From assembly GCA_008360955.1 (NCBI GenBank), contig LUCM01007273.1:1-64000 (forward strand): a DNA stretch of 64,000 nucleotides. Reading direction: 5' to 3'. Under the pieces are notes generated by a model. It searched no databases. It was not told the DNA's origin and worked only from the letters and a program-made list of their open reading frames with translations. This stretch comes from Fasciolopsis buskii. Its lineage: Eukaryota > Platyhelminthes > Trematoda > Plagiorchiida > Fasciolidae. Positions 1 to 14,665 of the stretch are shown one piece after another (position 1 is the stretch's first letter; the number at the start of each line of letters is the position of its first letter). The translations under genes and the position numbers were made by a program.

Positions 1-424
1 CGCGCGGCAGTACTCTGTGTTCGTCTTCTCTCTTCCGCTAGCGGGCTGGGCTAGCTGTTCGCTTATTGTTCCGTGTGGCTGCTCATTCAAGGGAGCAGCA
101 GATCTGTCCCATTCGTTGTGTGACTACGGGCTTCAAGTCTTGAGCCCACATTTTTGTCTCCAACTTCTGTGTGTTCGTGTCCTACTGGACCACAGGCTGT
201 GTGCTCCTGTGATATCGTGCGCCGCTAGTACTTGTGTCTTGTGCTTCAGTGTGTGCATAGACCAACCAACCTCGGCAACATAACACATTCACAATGAAAA
301 CCTTTCTGATGGAAGGACTACGCAGGATGCCACGACGAACTTCAGCTCGGTGATTTATTTGATGGCAGCATTGGAAGAAAAGGAAGAAAGATTTTGGATG
401 TATTACTTAAAACTCTGTTCATTC
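1..424. other. No gene recognised; 5' flank of RTE copy A
   Basis: No exon, RNA gene or repeat could be assigned here. The first 280 bases are rich in pyrimidines on the + strand, which keeps one frame open by chance. The stretch ends where RTE endonuclease similarity begins, so it may contain the untranslated leader of that element, but nothing in the sequence proves this. Confidence 0.4.
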
Positions 425-2830
425 CCCTAGGATGCCTTCACCGTCCACGCGCTCAACCAAATAGGGCAACAAGCTGCCATGGTTAGAACTCTTGAGAATT
501 TGAACATAGATACATGCTGTCTCCGAAATGCCCATGCAGGATCCCACATCTATGTTCACTCTGCGTAGTCCAGATGCAAACTCGTTCTGTCGCTTCACCT
601 TTTCGCGTGTCCGGTGATCAGGTTTCGAGCGCTGGTGATCAGGCTGTTGTTCGGATCGCTGTGAGCGTGTGAGGGGAGTGTGCACTGTGCGACTGGATCC
701 CAACCAATAACCGGTTCTATACAATTCGGCTGGACGGTTCTATAGTTGTCCATAGCAGTCGATTTAAGTGTCGTTATTTATTTCTTGTATCTGCGTATGT
801 ATCCACTGATTACTGGTCCCCTAAGGCGAAAGACGACTTCTACCGGGAGTTATCTGGATTGCTCAGAAGTATGCGTCCAGTGGACGTTGTGATCGTTGCT
901 GGTGATTTTAACGCCCAACTTGGGTACTTAACGAAGACAAATCGATATATCAGAAGCCGATTTTCCGTTCCAGGCGATCGGACCAACAATGGAGATGGTC
1001 TTACTCAGGTTCCTTCTGATAACCGGCTGTTTCTGGCGAACACCACTCTTTGTCATAAAAGCGACACTGCCTCACCTGGCAGCGTTTGACTGAAATTGGT
1101 CACACTCATCGGTTACCGGTGCTGTGGATCACTCGAGGATTGCCGGTCATTCTGATTCGCATCCATGGACTCAGTCGTGTTTTGCTCAATGCCTGCTTTT
1201 GTTTGCGTCTTGTATGTCGTAGAACCACGAAACCCACACGTCCACCACAACTAGTTCTAGATAGTAATAGCTAACTTCAGTTCTGTTCTGAGCTTTTAAC
1301 GGGGAAATCGAATTAACGAAGACTGAGAGGAAATCGGAGAAGCCCTAAGGAACGATGAATATTCTCGAATTCAGTTGCACTGTTGGATGCTCGCAGGTTC
1401 GTTCCCTGGATGCCACATTCAATGAGATGCGTAAGTCTCTGAGGCTTCCGCTGACCAGGAGTTTGAGTGATGGCTAGGGAGATGAAAAAGGCTGCTATCG
1501 GAAATAGCCACAACTCTTACCGGCTGATTAGAAATAGCAAGTCCGTGGAAGCCGAGCTTAAGCGAGATAGTTAAGGAATCTGAAGGCTCACTGGTTCACT
1601 ATCGGGAGCGTTGTTCGCCATCCCAGGTGTAGTACTCGTGACGAGTGTATACGTGAGAACCAAGCCGGTTTCAGTCTCCGTCAGGGTTGTATTGACCAAA
1701 TTTTGACTTTGCGGCAGATCTTAGAACATAGGCACATGTTCCGTATACCCACGACTTCTGTCTTGATTTGAAGCGGTGTCTGACTCAGTCGACCGTGCAA
1801 TTCTGTGACGCTACCTGTCACTGAAGAATGTGCCAGAGAAATTCACTTCGTTTATCCGTTTTCTGTATGCGAATAGCTGAAACCGACTTCATGCTTATGG
1901 TGTTCCTTCACCCGAGTTCATCACATTAATTGATGGTCTTCCCGGTGGTCACCTTTCGTTTCTTTTTAACTTTGTCATGTCGGCGATTATAGAAATAGCG
2001 ACAATAATGTTTGCCCAGATAGAAGTCTCTTTCTTGGGTTGTGGGAACGAACTTATGCTACAGGGTGAAAATCCAAGTAAGTTTCGGGTTTTTTCTCGTC
2101 TGAACGATAATGCATGTATCATTGAGAAGCATTTTGCACCTTTGAAGTGTGAAAGACTTTTAGGACTGGATTGGTTTGAATTCAAACCGCGTTCTTGCAA
2201 GGGAATAACTGGGTGAGGTGGATGTATTTAGTTACTTGGGTTGTGTGTCTCACCTGGTGATGGTATATCAGTTTAAGTGTCTTCGCTCCTACAGAAGGAG
2301 GGCTCAATTGACATTCGCTCATCCAATGCATCTCTGATCTTGGCTTGATATCCGCTTATCGACACAGATTGAGTATGCATCAGGGCGGTCGGTATTGCTC
2401 TACGACTCCGGAACATGGCTGTTGAGAGCAGATATTCTAAAACTTTGCGGTTTGACTTACGTTGTCTCCGTAGCGCTGGTAGAATATGGTGAGAGAAGTT
2501 TGTGAGTTAATCAGAGATTAGACAAAATACTGGGTTCTAAGTTTCATTCTTTAGAACAGGAATCGAATCAGAATAGGATAAGGTTGTTGGTATATGTTTT
2601 TCACATGCCCGCAGAACGTCTAACTCTTTACACGCTGTTCTTTGAGGCAGGTAATTGTTGGAAGATGGTTCGAGGTGGCTAGTCGATAAAATGGGAAAAA
2701 GTGTGGAAATTTTAACCAGTAGACCGGGTGGTGTGGGTGCAGTTAGACTACCGGGTTGGAGTCAACGGGATCCCCATGTTCCAAGCAGCAGTTGAAGGGA
2801 GTGAGTAATGTGGCTCAGTTCTACAGTTTT
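425..2830 (+). mobile_element. RTE-type non-LTR retrotransposon, copy A, near full length but decayed
   Basis: Translated remnants run in the order expected of an RTE LINE. The endonuclease (about 430-1260) starts with NQIGQQAAMVRTLENLNID, and the diagnostic VVIVAGDFNAQLG is at 886-927. The reverse transcriptase (about 1660-2330) shows an AGFSLRQGCIDQ-like motif near 1670, SDSVDRAIL near 1780, LPGG and FLFNFVMS near 1940-1980. A C-terminal part has RSVLLYDSGTWLLRAD (about 2390) and HMPAERLTLYTLFFEAG (about 2605). Frameshifts and stops break every domain, so it cannot be active. The endonuclease GDFN motif itself is intact. Endonuclease-RT retrotransposons move by target-primed reverse transcription. 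I see no clean target-site duplication. The family call rests on my recognition of conserved RTE blocks, not on a search. Confidence 0.85.
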
Positions 2831-5800
2831 CTTACAGATAGTTTCTCGACCTTTCACTATTACTGGTTCTTTTTTCTATTTAAGTAACTGGTACCACAAT
2901 CAAAACCAGGACACGTTGATGGAAGGTTAATGATTGCATACACTGAAATCGGAACCCTCGGGGTTCCAGCACAGTTATTGACCGGGATATTTGGTTCGTA
3001 CATCTCTGTCAGATTACAGTGCCTAAAAAGATATTAAATGTTCAGCTCTATTCAACAACAGGCCACAGCCCCCACATCATGAAACGATCAACAGGCTATT
3101 GTGGCGTTTCGTGGAGAAAGCTTGCAGGTAAAAACCGGCCACGTCCTTGGCACTTTTAATGTCTGTGGGTGTTCTAGGATTTACTAGACATAAGGAAGTA
3201 TCAGCAAACTTATTTTCTATTATAATTATTTTCTATTTTCTCTCTTCTGCCATCAAGACAGTTAAACATGAATGACTTTAGTTGTCAAGGTAAACTCACT
3301 TAAATATGAAAAGTGAAATCTTAATGGAGTATGAAAATTTCATAAGCTTGTCTGGAAGGGTCTTAGAGTTTATCGTAATTTACATCCTTGAATTCTAACA
3401 ATCTCACCTGTTCGATAGAAACGTTTTTTGTCGAATATCTTACTCACGGATAATCTGTATTTACAAGCTGAAGTTAATTATTTAACAATTGAGATATCTT
3501 ACGTTAACTGGGTTTTGATAATGTTTTTTGATCATGAACAGGTCATCTTTTATTTAGGGAAGATTTTGAATTACACCAAAACTGACCTTGGGCCTAGGTC
3601 ATTTCAGCAGGCTACATGAATGGCCAAGGTTGTCGTCGGGACAGTGAGGTATTAGTGAAATCTTTTGGTGTCACAATATAGAAGGTAGTTAATTGATTAG
3701 AAAATCGTGCCCAGTTTGCGTTTTTGTGCTTAATTATATCCAGCTTTTTAAATTAAGACCACTACTCAAGAAATACTATACGTATAAACTATGCGTAGCG
3801 CATGTTTTGTACGCAGGAAATCAATCGCATCGAAAGTTATTTACTTTTCTTTCTCTAGTCCTGAGGCAGAATATTATCAGTATTTCACGTACGCTAATCC
3901 CGATAGAGAACATTATTCGATTGCTTCAACTGTCGGTAAATAAGGAACATGGATTAACATCACAATAAGGCAAAAAAATGGAATTATCCCGCACAGCAGC
4001 GAAAAGTGTTGAATGGGTTGATATTTATGTGGCATCTAGTAACCCGCAGAACCCCAGCAAATTGAGAATTTCTTGTGGAAAATGTCCTGTTCACTGGCAC
4101 GAATGAAATTAGAGGTTCTTTCTGCGGATCACAATAAATTGCATTGTGATGGCAAGACTATTCCCTAATCCTAGGTAAACAGACAATATAAGAAAATATT
4201 ACTATATATATATATATATATATAGGTTTTGCCGAAACTCATGCATCAAACGGCATATGAGCAATCTCCGCCCAAGTAGGAGGCAGCACAGTAAGCAAAC
4301 TCCTTAATTTGTATTCCCTTTATACAGCGAGGACTGACAAAACAAATAGGTTAGGAATTTAGTCGACATCCCGTATGTATATCTCAACCATGACGCGTCA
4401 TAAACTCGTTAGGAGGAGCAAAGTGAAATTATCTCAAGGCACTTTGGCGTGTGCATGCTGGGAATCCAGCGTCAAATAATAGTGGTCATCGATGGGCTCA
4501 TCACCATCGTTTAGCAGTATTTTGGTCATTATGATGTAGCACCCAGCACCTCCGAGGTGAAATCGCCCTTCATATTCCGAAAAGCCTTCGAATCTCGAAG
4601 ACAGTATCCACTGGTTAGACACCACCTTTAATTAGGACTCCGCGACATGAAACATTTTGGATATAATTAAAATTCAGTCCGGCGTATGATTTTATATGAA
4701 GCTTACCACCAACCCAAGTGTACTTTTACCCGAAAAGTATCAGATTGAATGAAAATCACCATATTCAGGATAACATGTTTACCAAATTCTGGTAAAGCGA
4801 ACCTGGAAGTTTATTTTGGAGACCGTCATTTTTTATATCGGCTATTTTCTCAAGGAGTGCAATATCGCCGTTGCCCCAACGACAAGATTTCCCTATCCGG
4901 AATGTGTTCACTTTTAATCCATTGGTTAGGATTTTCTACTTCCGTTCATGCGAAAGTGGACAACTTGCATGGGAAGAAGAAAGCTGAACAGCTTTTTCGG
5001 AGAATTCCTTTCTGGAAATGCCCATTTTGCAAGTGTTTCTCAGGTCACCACGTGCCATTCATTCATTAGCAAAATTAACGGGTCTTTAGAATGCGGCGCT
5101 TAGCACTTTATACTACTGCACAGGATAATTATATCTCTTAGCTTGTTGAGCGATTAATTCCTGTTAGCTGGTGTATCTTGGGAACATTATTCAAGTCTAT
5201 CTGGACGATGGTGCACACAGCATCGGCAATAATCTCCAACGGATTAGAGAAGGGAACTTTTGTCGTAAAATTTTAACATGTACATAAGTGAGTTTGTTGT
5301 CATTTTTCGACATGGTTTATTTCCCCTGTGAAAAATATGTTCCTGGCCTAGTGTATTCGTTTAATATGATGTAAATGGGGGACTTGTTTAGTTTAGAACG
5401 CTGGAAAAGTTTAAGTGCAAAATCTTAAATCGACCGACGGTTTGAAATCAGTTCCTAGCCCGCTACATTTTGGTTCCAAGAGATTTTATTGTTTCTCGCT
5501 CATTGCTACACTGTCTCTGTAACAACGTAGACGATTAACGTTTAAATGACCCTGATGCAAGATCGACTTTGATGTAAATCAGGATTCTTCCCAAACGAAA
5601 ATTTTTCTGTTCGTGATCGACTACGAGTGTTAGGCCGCAATTAACGTAAAATAACCAATTAACAAATAATTATCTTCAGCCTATATGTACATGCGCAATT
5701 GTTGGTAGAATACACGATGAAATAAGTGCTTTTGCTGGACAAGCGAGTTTGTTATCATTTGTGAATTCAAACTAGGTTAAATCCCAAGACCATTCTAAAA

Positions 5801-6350
5801 GCGTTTACGAAATTTTCATGCCCCAATAAGGTTTCCTTTTTCGTGTTCAGACGCGTTTACCTAGATACCCAAGGTCACCCGTCTAACTGGCCCTATTGTA
5901 GTCTGCAAACACATAATAAAGTAAACCTAGAAACAAATTCATGGTGGTCGCCAATGCTTCTTTGCATCCAGCAAGTACCAAAGCCTTAAGGATATTAACT
6001 GAAAATTTTTGAGTGCATCGCCATCAGCGACACTTCGGTATACAGCACCGACCAGTTTGCAGATTGAGTGACATTAGAACCATGGCTACGGTGGAGAGCA
6101 GTAAAGAAAAGAGAAGAGAGAAATATCTTACAAAATTCACTGCAACGATTATTATTCCTCCAACCTCCATTTCCTTTTTTCAGCTATTCTTTAGGTCCCA
6201 AGTTTCTCCAAAGTTCAGGAAGTACATAGAACCGGATGTGGTGTCAATTGAGCAGGCATGCAACCAGCATAACGATAATATGCGAATTGATTTTCTCCCT
6301 TAGAACGAGTGAGCTTGATTGTTGCCTGTGTACAAGTTCACTCACCGTAC
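2831..6350. other. Unassigned intergenic sequence
   Basis: About 3.5 kb in which I recognise no coding exon. Frames longer than 60 codons occur (for example 4749-5069 on +), but they start at random and resemble no family I know. It holds one (TA)n microsatellite. A good-looking acceptor (pyrimidine tract, then TTTTTTCAG near 6181) could belong to an upstream exon of the membrane gene at 6518, but the frame after it closes at 6301. Confidence 0.4.
4203..4224. repeat. (TA)11 microsatellite
   Basis: Uninterrupted TA dinucleotide run of 22 bases. Confidence 0.95.
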
Positions 6351-6517
6351 TGACTTCAACTTGTCAGGCATTGCCATTTGCGAATCTTTATGGAAGTGTT
6401 CTTTATTCAATTTTCGCTCAGCCTAAATATTATGCCAACATCGTGGGATCACAAATTTCCTTCGTGGCAAACTCAGTCACGTTTATTCTGTCATTTCTTT
6501 GATCAGTTTTTTTCTAG

Positions 6518-7113
6518 TTTCTGGAAACCCTCGCCACGAGTTTCCCTTTAAGAATGTGGTCAAATGTTACATTGCATTTATGCCTATATTACGTATTCTA
6601 GCAGCCTGGGTTATCTTCCAGGGTATTTCATGTATAAATGGTCGAATTCGATGTTCGTATGCCGGTGTGTGCGATATTGTCTTGTTGAACGTGACCATTG
6701 AAATGTATCTCTGTTATTCACTTTACATCCGAAGCTCTCGTCCGTCTTCTTGGTAAGATGTTTTTGTCAAGGTGCGTCATCTGAGCACTGTTTATTTGTT
6801 CGGGTGATCACTGTTTGAATGTTTCACTTTTACTCAGTCTCGTCATGTATGTCTGTCTTGCCACTCTGGTGCCATATGCTCCCAAATATCTTAAGTTTCA
6901 TCCGCTTCTATCCGATGGAACAAATCCCGAGGAAATTCTATGGAGTTTCTCCCTGAAAAATATTTTTACCAAAGCCCTAGATTGCACGAAAATGGTGGTT
7001 TTATCTGGCACTATCACTATATATATACTTTTTGCAAAACGACTATTTCTTAAAGATAAGCATAGGCATGAGCAATTCATTGGTGTTCCAACATTCCTTC
7101 GTGTTTTGACGTG
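6518..7113 (+). CDS. Putative multi-membrane-segment protein, two internal exons (partial)
   Basis: I do not recognise this protein. Exon 1 (6518-6752) follows a TTTTTTTCTAG acceptor and ends at a good TG|GTAAGA donor. Exon 2 (6838-7113) follows a CACTTTTACTCAG acceptor and may end at a GTATGAG donor. The 85-base intron joins the exons in phase, making a Cys codon at the junction and removing the stop at 6754. The spliced piece is about 170 residues with four hydrophobic stretches: around VVKCYIAFMPILRILAAWVI, VCDIVLLNVTIEMYLCYSL, LVMYVCLATLVPYA and MVVLSGTITIYILFAKRLF. A possible upstream exon (6365-6480, another hydrophobic frame) could not be joined convincingly. The arrangement is loosely like transporter or receptor proteins such as the OST-alpha/TMEM184 group, but I see no diagnostic motif. 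If the last donor is not used, the frame stops at 7168. It is on the same strand as the EGR gene, about 600 bases upstream. Confidence 0.42.
6753..6837 (+). other. Predicted 85-base intron of the membrane-protein gene
   Basis: It starts with GTAAGA and ends with a pyrimidine tract and CAG. Removing it links two otherwise separate hydrophobic frames without a frameshift. Short introns of this size are common in flatworm genes. Confidence 0.45.
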
Positions 7114-11067
<3,954 letters not shown>

Positions 11068-11744
11068 TTATTCTTTACATTTTTTATTCCCTTTCCTTTC
11101 GATTTGCAGCCAGCCGCTATCTCACTCAGTTATCCACTGATCCGTCCAAGAAACCTATGCTCTGTGTTGGTATTCTAGTGAGTGATTTGTACTCCATCCA
11201 GAGGACTTTGTGTCTATTCTGTCGTGCCTTGTCCTGAGTCACCCGTTTCCACTCTTCACCAACTTGATGCATCTAGGTACCTTTACTGGTTCCGATTCCC
11301 TCTGTATTATGAACTCCAGTATCTTACCCTTTTATTGCTTTTCTTACCACCGGGATGGAGATGGAAATATTCGCCCTCACTGTCATTATTTGTTTCCCGG
11401 ACATACAGTCCACGAGACGATTTGTCGTAATCTTGAAGAACACTTAAGTCGACCCTTCTACATGTACGGGAATCCCGACATTATGCCTGCACACCAGTCC
11501 CGCATGCATAGATGTATTTTTCCACAGCTTCCTTGCCGATGTTTCGCTTGTGCTTTCCTCATGTCGAACACATGAAAACACACGTGTATTCCCACGTGGT
11601 TGTTTGCAGCCTGCTCTTTATTCTTGTCTTTGTAACATTGTTGGTCCGATTTGTTTTTCCTCGTGCACCTTTCCTAACCATACTTTGCTCCCTCTGGTGC
11701 CTCAGCTATTCATAGCCAAATGAAGACATCCGTGCACAAAAGAA

Positions 11745-11810
11745 AATATATATTTATACATATATGCATACATATGCATATATACACATGCGTGTGTATA
11801 TGTATATAAA
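11745..11810. repeat. Impure (TA/TATG)n microsatellite
   Basis: Alternating purine-pyrimidine stretch of ATAT, TATGCATA and GTGTGTATA units, about 65 bases, within the presumed EGR 3' UTR. Confidence 0.8.
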
Positions 11811-11878
11811 ACATTTCATTCTCTTATGCAGATTCTTTTTGTCCCTAATTTTTTCTTTAAATTTTTTTTCCTATCGGA

Positions 11879-11884
11879 AATAAA
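11879..11884 (+). promoter_or_regulatory. AATAAA polyadenylation signal candidate (proximal)
   Basis: Canonical hexamer about 0.8 kb after the EGR stop, with a T-rich segment before it and GT-containing sequence after it. Confidence 0.35.
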
Positions 11885-13377
11885 GCAATGTAAGGAGTTT
11901 GTTGCATACACGATGCACAATGTGACTCTTGATGACAGTTCTGCTCGTCAAAGCTGTCCCTCTCCTCATTCCCCGTCATTCTTTCTGTCTATCTTTTTTT
12001 ACCATTTTTGCGTCATTTGTGTCCTCGAATCTCTCCTGGACAGAGTATCCAGTGCTATGTATTTGAAAGTGTGATCCGTGTTTCCGTCCTAATTCGCCCT
12101 CTCCTCCATGTTCCGCCGCTTTCACAGAGAACTGACTTCTACGATAAAAAATACCCTCCGGATACGAAGGGAATCGCATTTCGAAAATACTGTCTTCTCG
12201 TTTTTATTGTAATTAACTTTTTTTCCAGACTACACTGCTCACATGTCCTTTCCGTACTGATTCGAGTGATTCTACGCAGCTTATGCCTATCCGTTGTTTG
12301 TTTTTACGCCCTCAGTTTCTATCCTTCCGGGCCCTATTTTATGATCATCATCAACATTTTGTGCGTGTGTATATCTGTTTATTTGATCCGAACTATTTCA
12401 GATCCAGATTGTTGTCCCAACTATTCGCTGTTCTACTGGCTTCACTTTATTTATCATCCAAAGACCAGAAACAAACAGCTATATTTATCATGTTCTGTAG
12501 TTTTCTCACCGTTGTTTTTTATAAAGACGGAATACTTAACCGCGAAATGTTCTACCCGGTCAATCATCATCAGCATCATCAACTCGCACTGTGAATTACA
12601 AACGGACATATTAAAAAGCGCCATCCCTCTGCCTAGGGATACTGTTCATTTTCCGTTCCTATGTGATTTGTGCTCAGACACACGTGACTGGATTTGTTTT
12701 TTCTTCCGCGTCCGTTTTGCTTGCTTTCGGGCCATTTGTGACTCACAACATTATCACTGTGTATCTGACTCGTTCCTTTTGTGTCGGTCAGTTTCTGTGT
12801 GAGGTATTGCCGTTGCGAACTTCAACAATGATATCGATGATTTCCATCCTTATTACAAATAATATTGCCGATATTTCTATTCTAATGAAAACAGAACAGA
12901 AAAACACGAACATCCTCGTATTTGCTCTTTGTCTATTTAGGGGGGGGGATAAAAATCAATGTCAGTGATATCGATCAGCGAGTGACAGTCTGTTTCAGAT
13001 TAAACACAACTACACATTTTCGCGTGCGTGCGCGCAAACTTTCTGTCATTTATCAGGTTTGGGTTTTTGCAAGATATTCAAAAAGCAATCACTTCGTTCT
13101 TACTACTGTAGTGACAAATTTCAAGGTTGTTCATTTCACAGATCGCTAAAGGTTTTATGGTTGGAGCGCTTCTAAAATCGCTGGTTATCGGCTATATGAC
13201 ATGAACTGTCCACAGGTTTTATTCTCTACCTAGCTCTCGGTACTGGCTCGTAGACTGTACGCTCCTGATATGTCTCATTTTCTTGTTTATTTGATCCTTC
13301 TCTATGCTGCCGATTGAAAAAGGTAGTCATGTCAAAATCCCCAGTTAATGCTTGCGTTCTGCTCTCGATATCGGGGG

Positions 13378-13383
13378 AATAAA
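13378..13383 (+). promoter_or_regulatory. AATAAA polyadenylation signal candidate (distal)
   Basis: Canonical hexamer near the point where pyrimidine richness ends, followed directly by a T-rich tract. It is a plausible end of a long EGR 3' UTR. Confidence 0.35.
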
Positions 13384-13400
13384 GTTTTCAATTTCTTTTA

Positions 13401-14085
13401 TGTCAACGGGCTAAATTCTCAACTCAATACTTTGTATTAAGCAGCTTGCTCAGTGGGCGTGATGAGAAAACTTGCCGGGAGCCCGCTGGATTCCCTGACG
13501 ATCCTGGGCATTGGTCAAAACAAATTGATTTGCACAGTTTGATCAGGATCAAGTTCCTGCTTGCTACAATCATGATATTTACTCTTCTAGTCCGAAAACA
13601 CGAACTTCAGATGATGAAATTGCAAACTCGGCTCAACATTAGGAATGGACCGAGGAAATTTGTTTGGAGTTTTTGTTACCGAGGCCGAGACAGAAATACG
13701 AGTTCACGCCGTTCTCAAAGGTCAAGATTTGCATCAAGAGTAGCTAGCACTTCATCATTGGATAATTGTCTGTGCTTTCTGCGGTAGGTGGTTGAAAGTG
13801 TTTCATGCGGAATGACGCATTGCTTATTTCCTAAGGAGTGTTGTACAATCAACGCATGTTCGTCAGTAGTGTATAACCTCTTGTTTTCTATGAACAAACC
13901 ATTCTGTGTTCGGTTATTCGGTGATGTTAAAGCTCCTTTATGCTTTCCAAAGGCCAACCGCCATTGCGTTCTTCGACATTCGCATAGCTTCAGACTTTGC
14001 CAATAGGTCTACATTGTGGCACTGTTGATCAATGAAGCACCTGAGGAGCATGTGCTAACCCCCAAACAGTCGTATCGCTATACCT
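13401..14085. other. Unassigned sequence before RTE fragment B
   Basis: No gene recognised. Open frames here (for example 13446-13787) match nothing I know. The last part may belong to the RTE fragment that follows, but conserved blocks only begin near 14088. Confidence 0.35.
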
Positions 14086-14087
14086 CA

Positions 14088-14665
14088 GGTCGACTTAGGG
14101 CTTATGGCCTGCTTTTGCCATCCTTCGTTATCTTCATTACAGTACGACAGGACTGCCCCTTCTTTTCCATTATTGTCATGGAGGATTTTCCACAAAACGC
14201 TTTATCTGGCCAAACAGATGGTGGCGTGGAATTCCTCCCAAGGAACTGAATTTTCGACTTAGAGTATTCCGGTGACGTCGCCTTACACCGAAAGCCCAAC
14301 TAACCCTGGACCGCTTGGAGATTGATATACTCGGGTGCGATGTTTGCTTTGCATTTCCAAATTGCAATGTATTTCTTCAAGATTGACAGAAACTTGCACT
14401 TATATGGTAACCGGCCAACAGCTTTAATTAACTCGGGAGCTTGAATGCAGCTGGCAATGTCGTTGAGAAGATCGCACCGTGAACCTCGAGAGTCATAATA
14501 TCCGACTTTCCTTGTAAATTAGAGTGCACAATGCCACAGTTTGTATTGTTCTTCATTACCCTCGCCGACACCTGGCCTCCACGTTGCGGATGCTCGGCGA
14601 TTGTCTCTGCTCGACCACTGACGTCCCCAAAGCAGTGTTTGAGCCTGTTTGGGGCATCAGGTGAA
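14088..14665 (+). mobile_element. RTE retrotransposon fragment B (RT palm and C-terminal scraps)
   Basis: The segment 14088-14290 aligns by eye with 40828-41030 of RTE copy D. Both read TTAGGGCTTATGGCC, followed by RQDCPFFS (RQGCPMFP in D) and an EFLPRN block (ELLPGN-like in D). A second piece (14570-14660) keeps GACACCTGGCCTCCACGTTG and the following LGDCLCSTTD-like reading, matching the CETWP...VFDH block of the RTE C-terminus. The two pieces are in the right order, with a heavily mutated or deleted middle. Only a remnant, with several stops. Confidence 0.65.

Larger units (their letters stand above)
11068..13400 (+). other. Pyrimidine-rich presumptive 3' UTR of the EGR gene
   Basis: Downstream of the EGR stop, the + strand is strikingly rich in T and C for about 1.8 kb, with many TTTTT and CTTTC runs, then becomes more mixed. 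This is typical of long AU/U-rich 3' UTRs of immediate-early genes, which are often targets of mRNA decay factors. Two AATAAA signals are present (11879 and 13378). A strong acceptor (CTTTCGATTTGCAG ending at 11109) raises the possibility of one more, C-terminal exon. Long hydrophobic frames here, such as 12008-12802, are products of the base composition rather than likely genes. Confidence 0.5.

Noticed and set aside
6082..6301. ATG-initiated frame MATVESSKEKRREKYL before the membrane-protein exons
   Set aside because: It stops at 6301 and cannot be joined in phase to the exon at 6518 with good splice sites; the charged start is probably chance.
12008..12802. 264-codon hydrophobic open frame on +
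   Set aside because: It starts with TTG, lies in a strongly pyrimidine-rich tract that favours Phe/Leu/Ser/Pro codons in several frames at once, and has no motif. It is most likely 3' UTR.
12940..12948. G9 homopolymer (and C9 at 43021-43029)
   Set aside because: Ordinary homopolymers; they may cause sequencing-length errors but show no biological signal.
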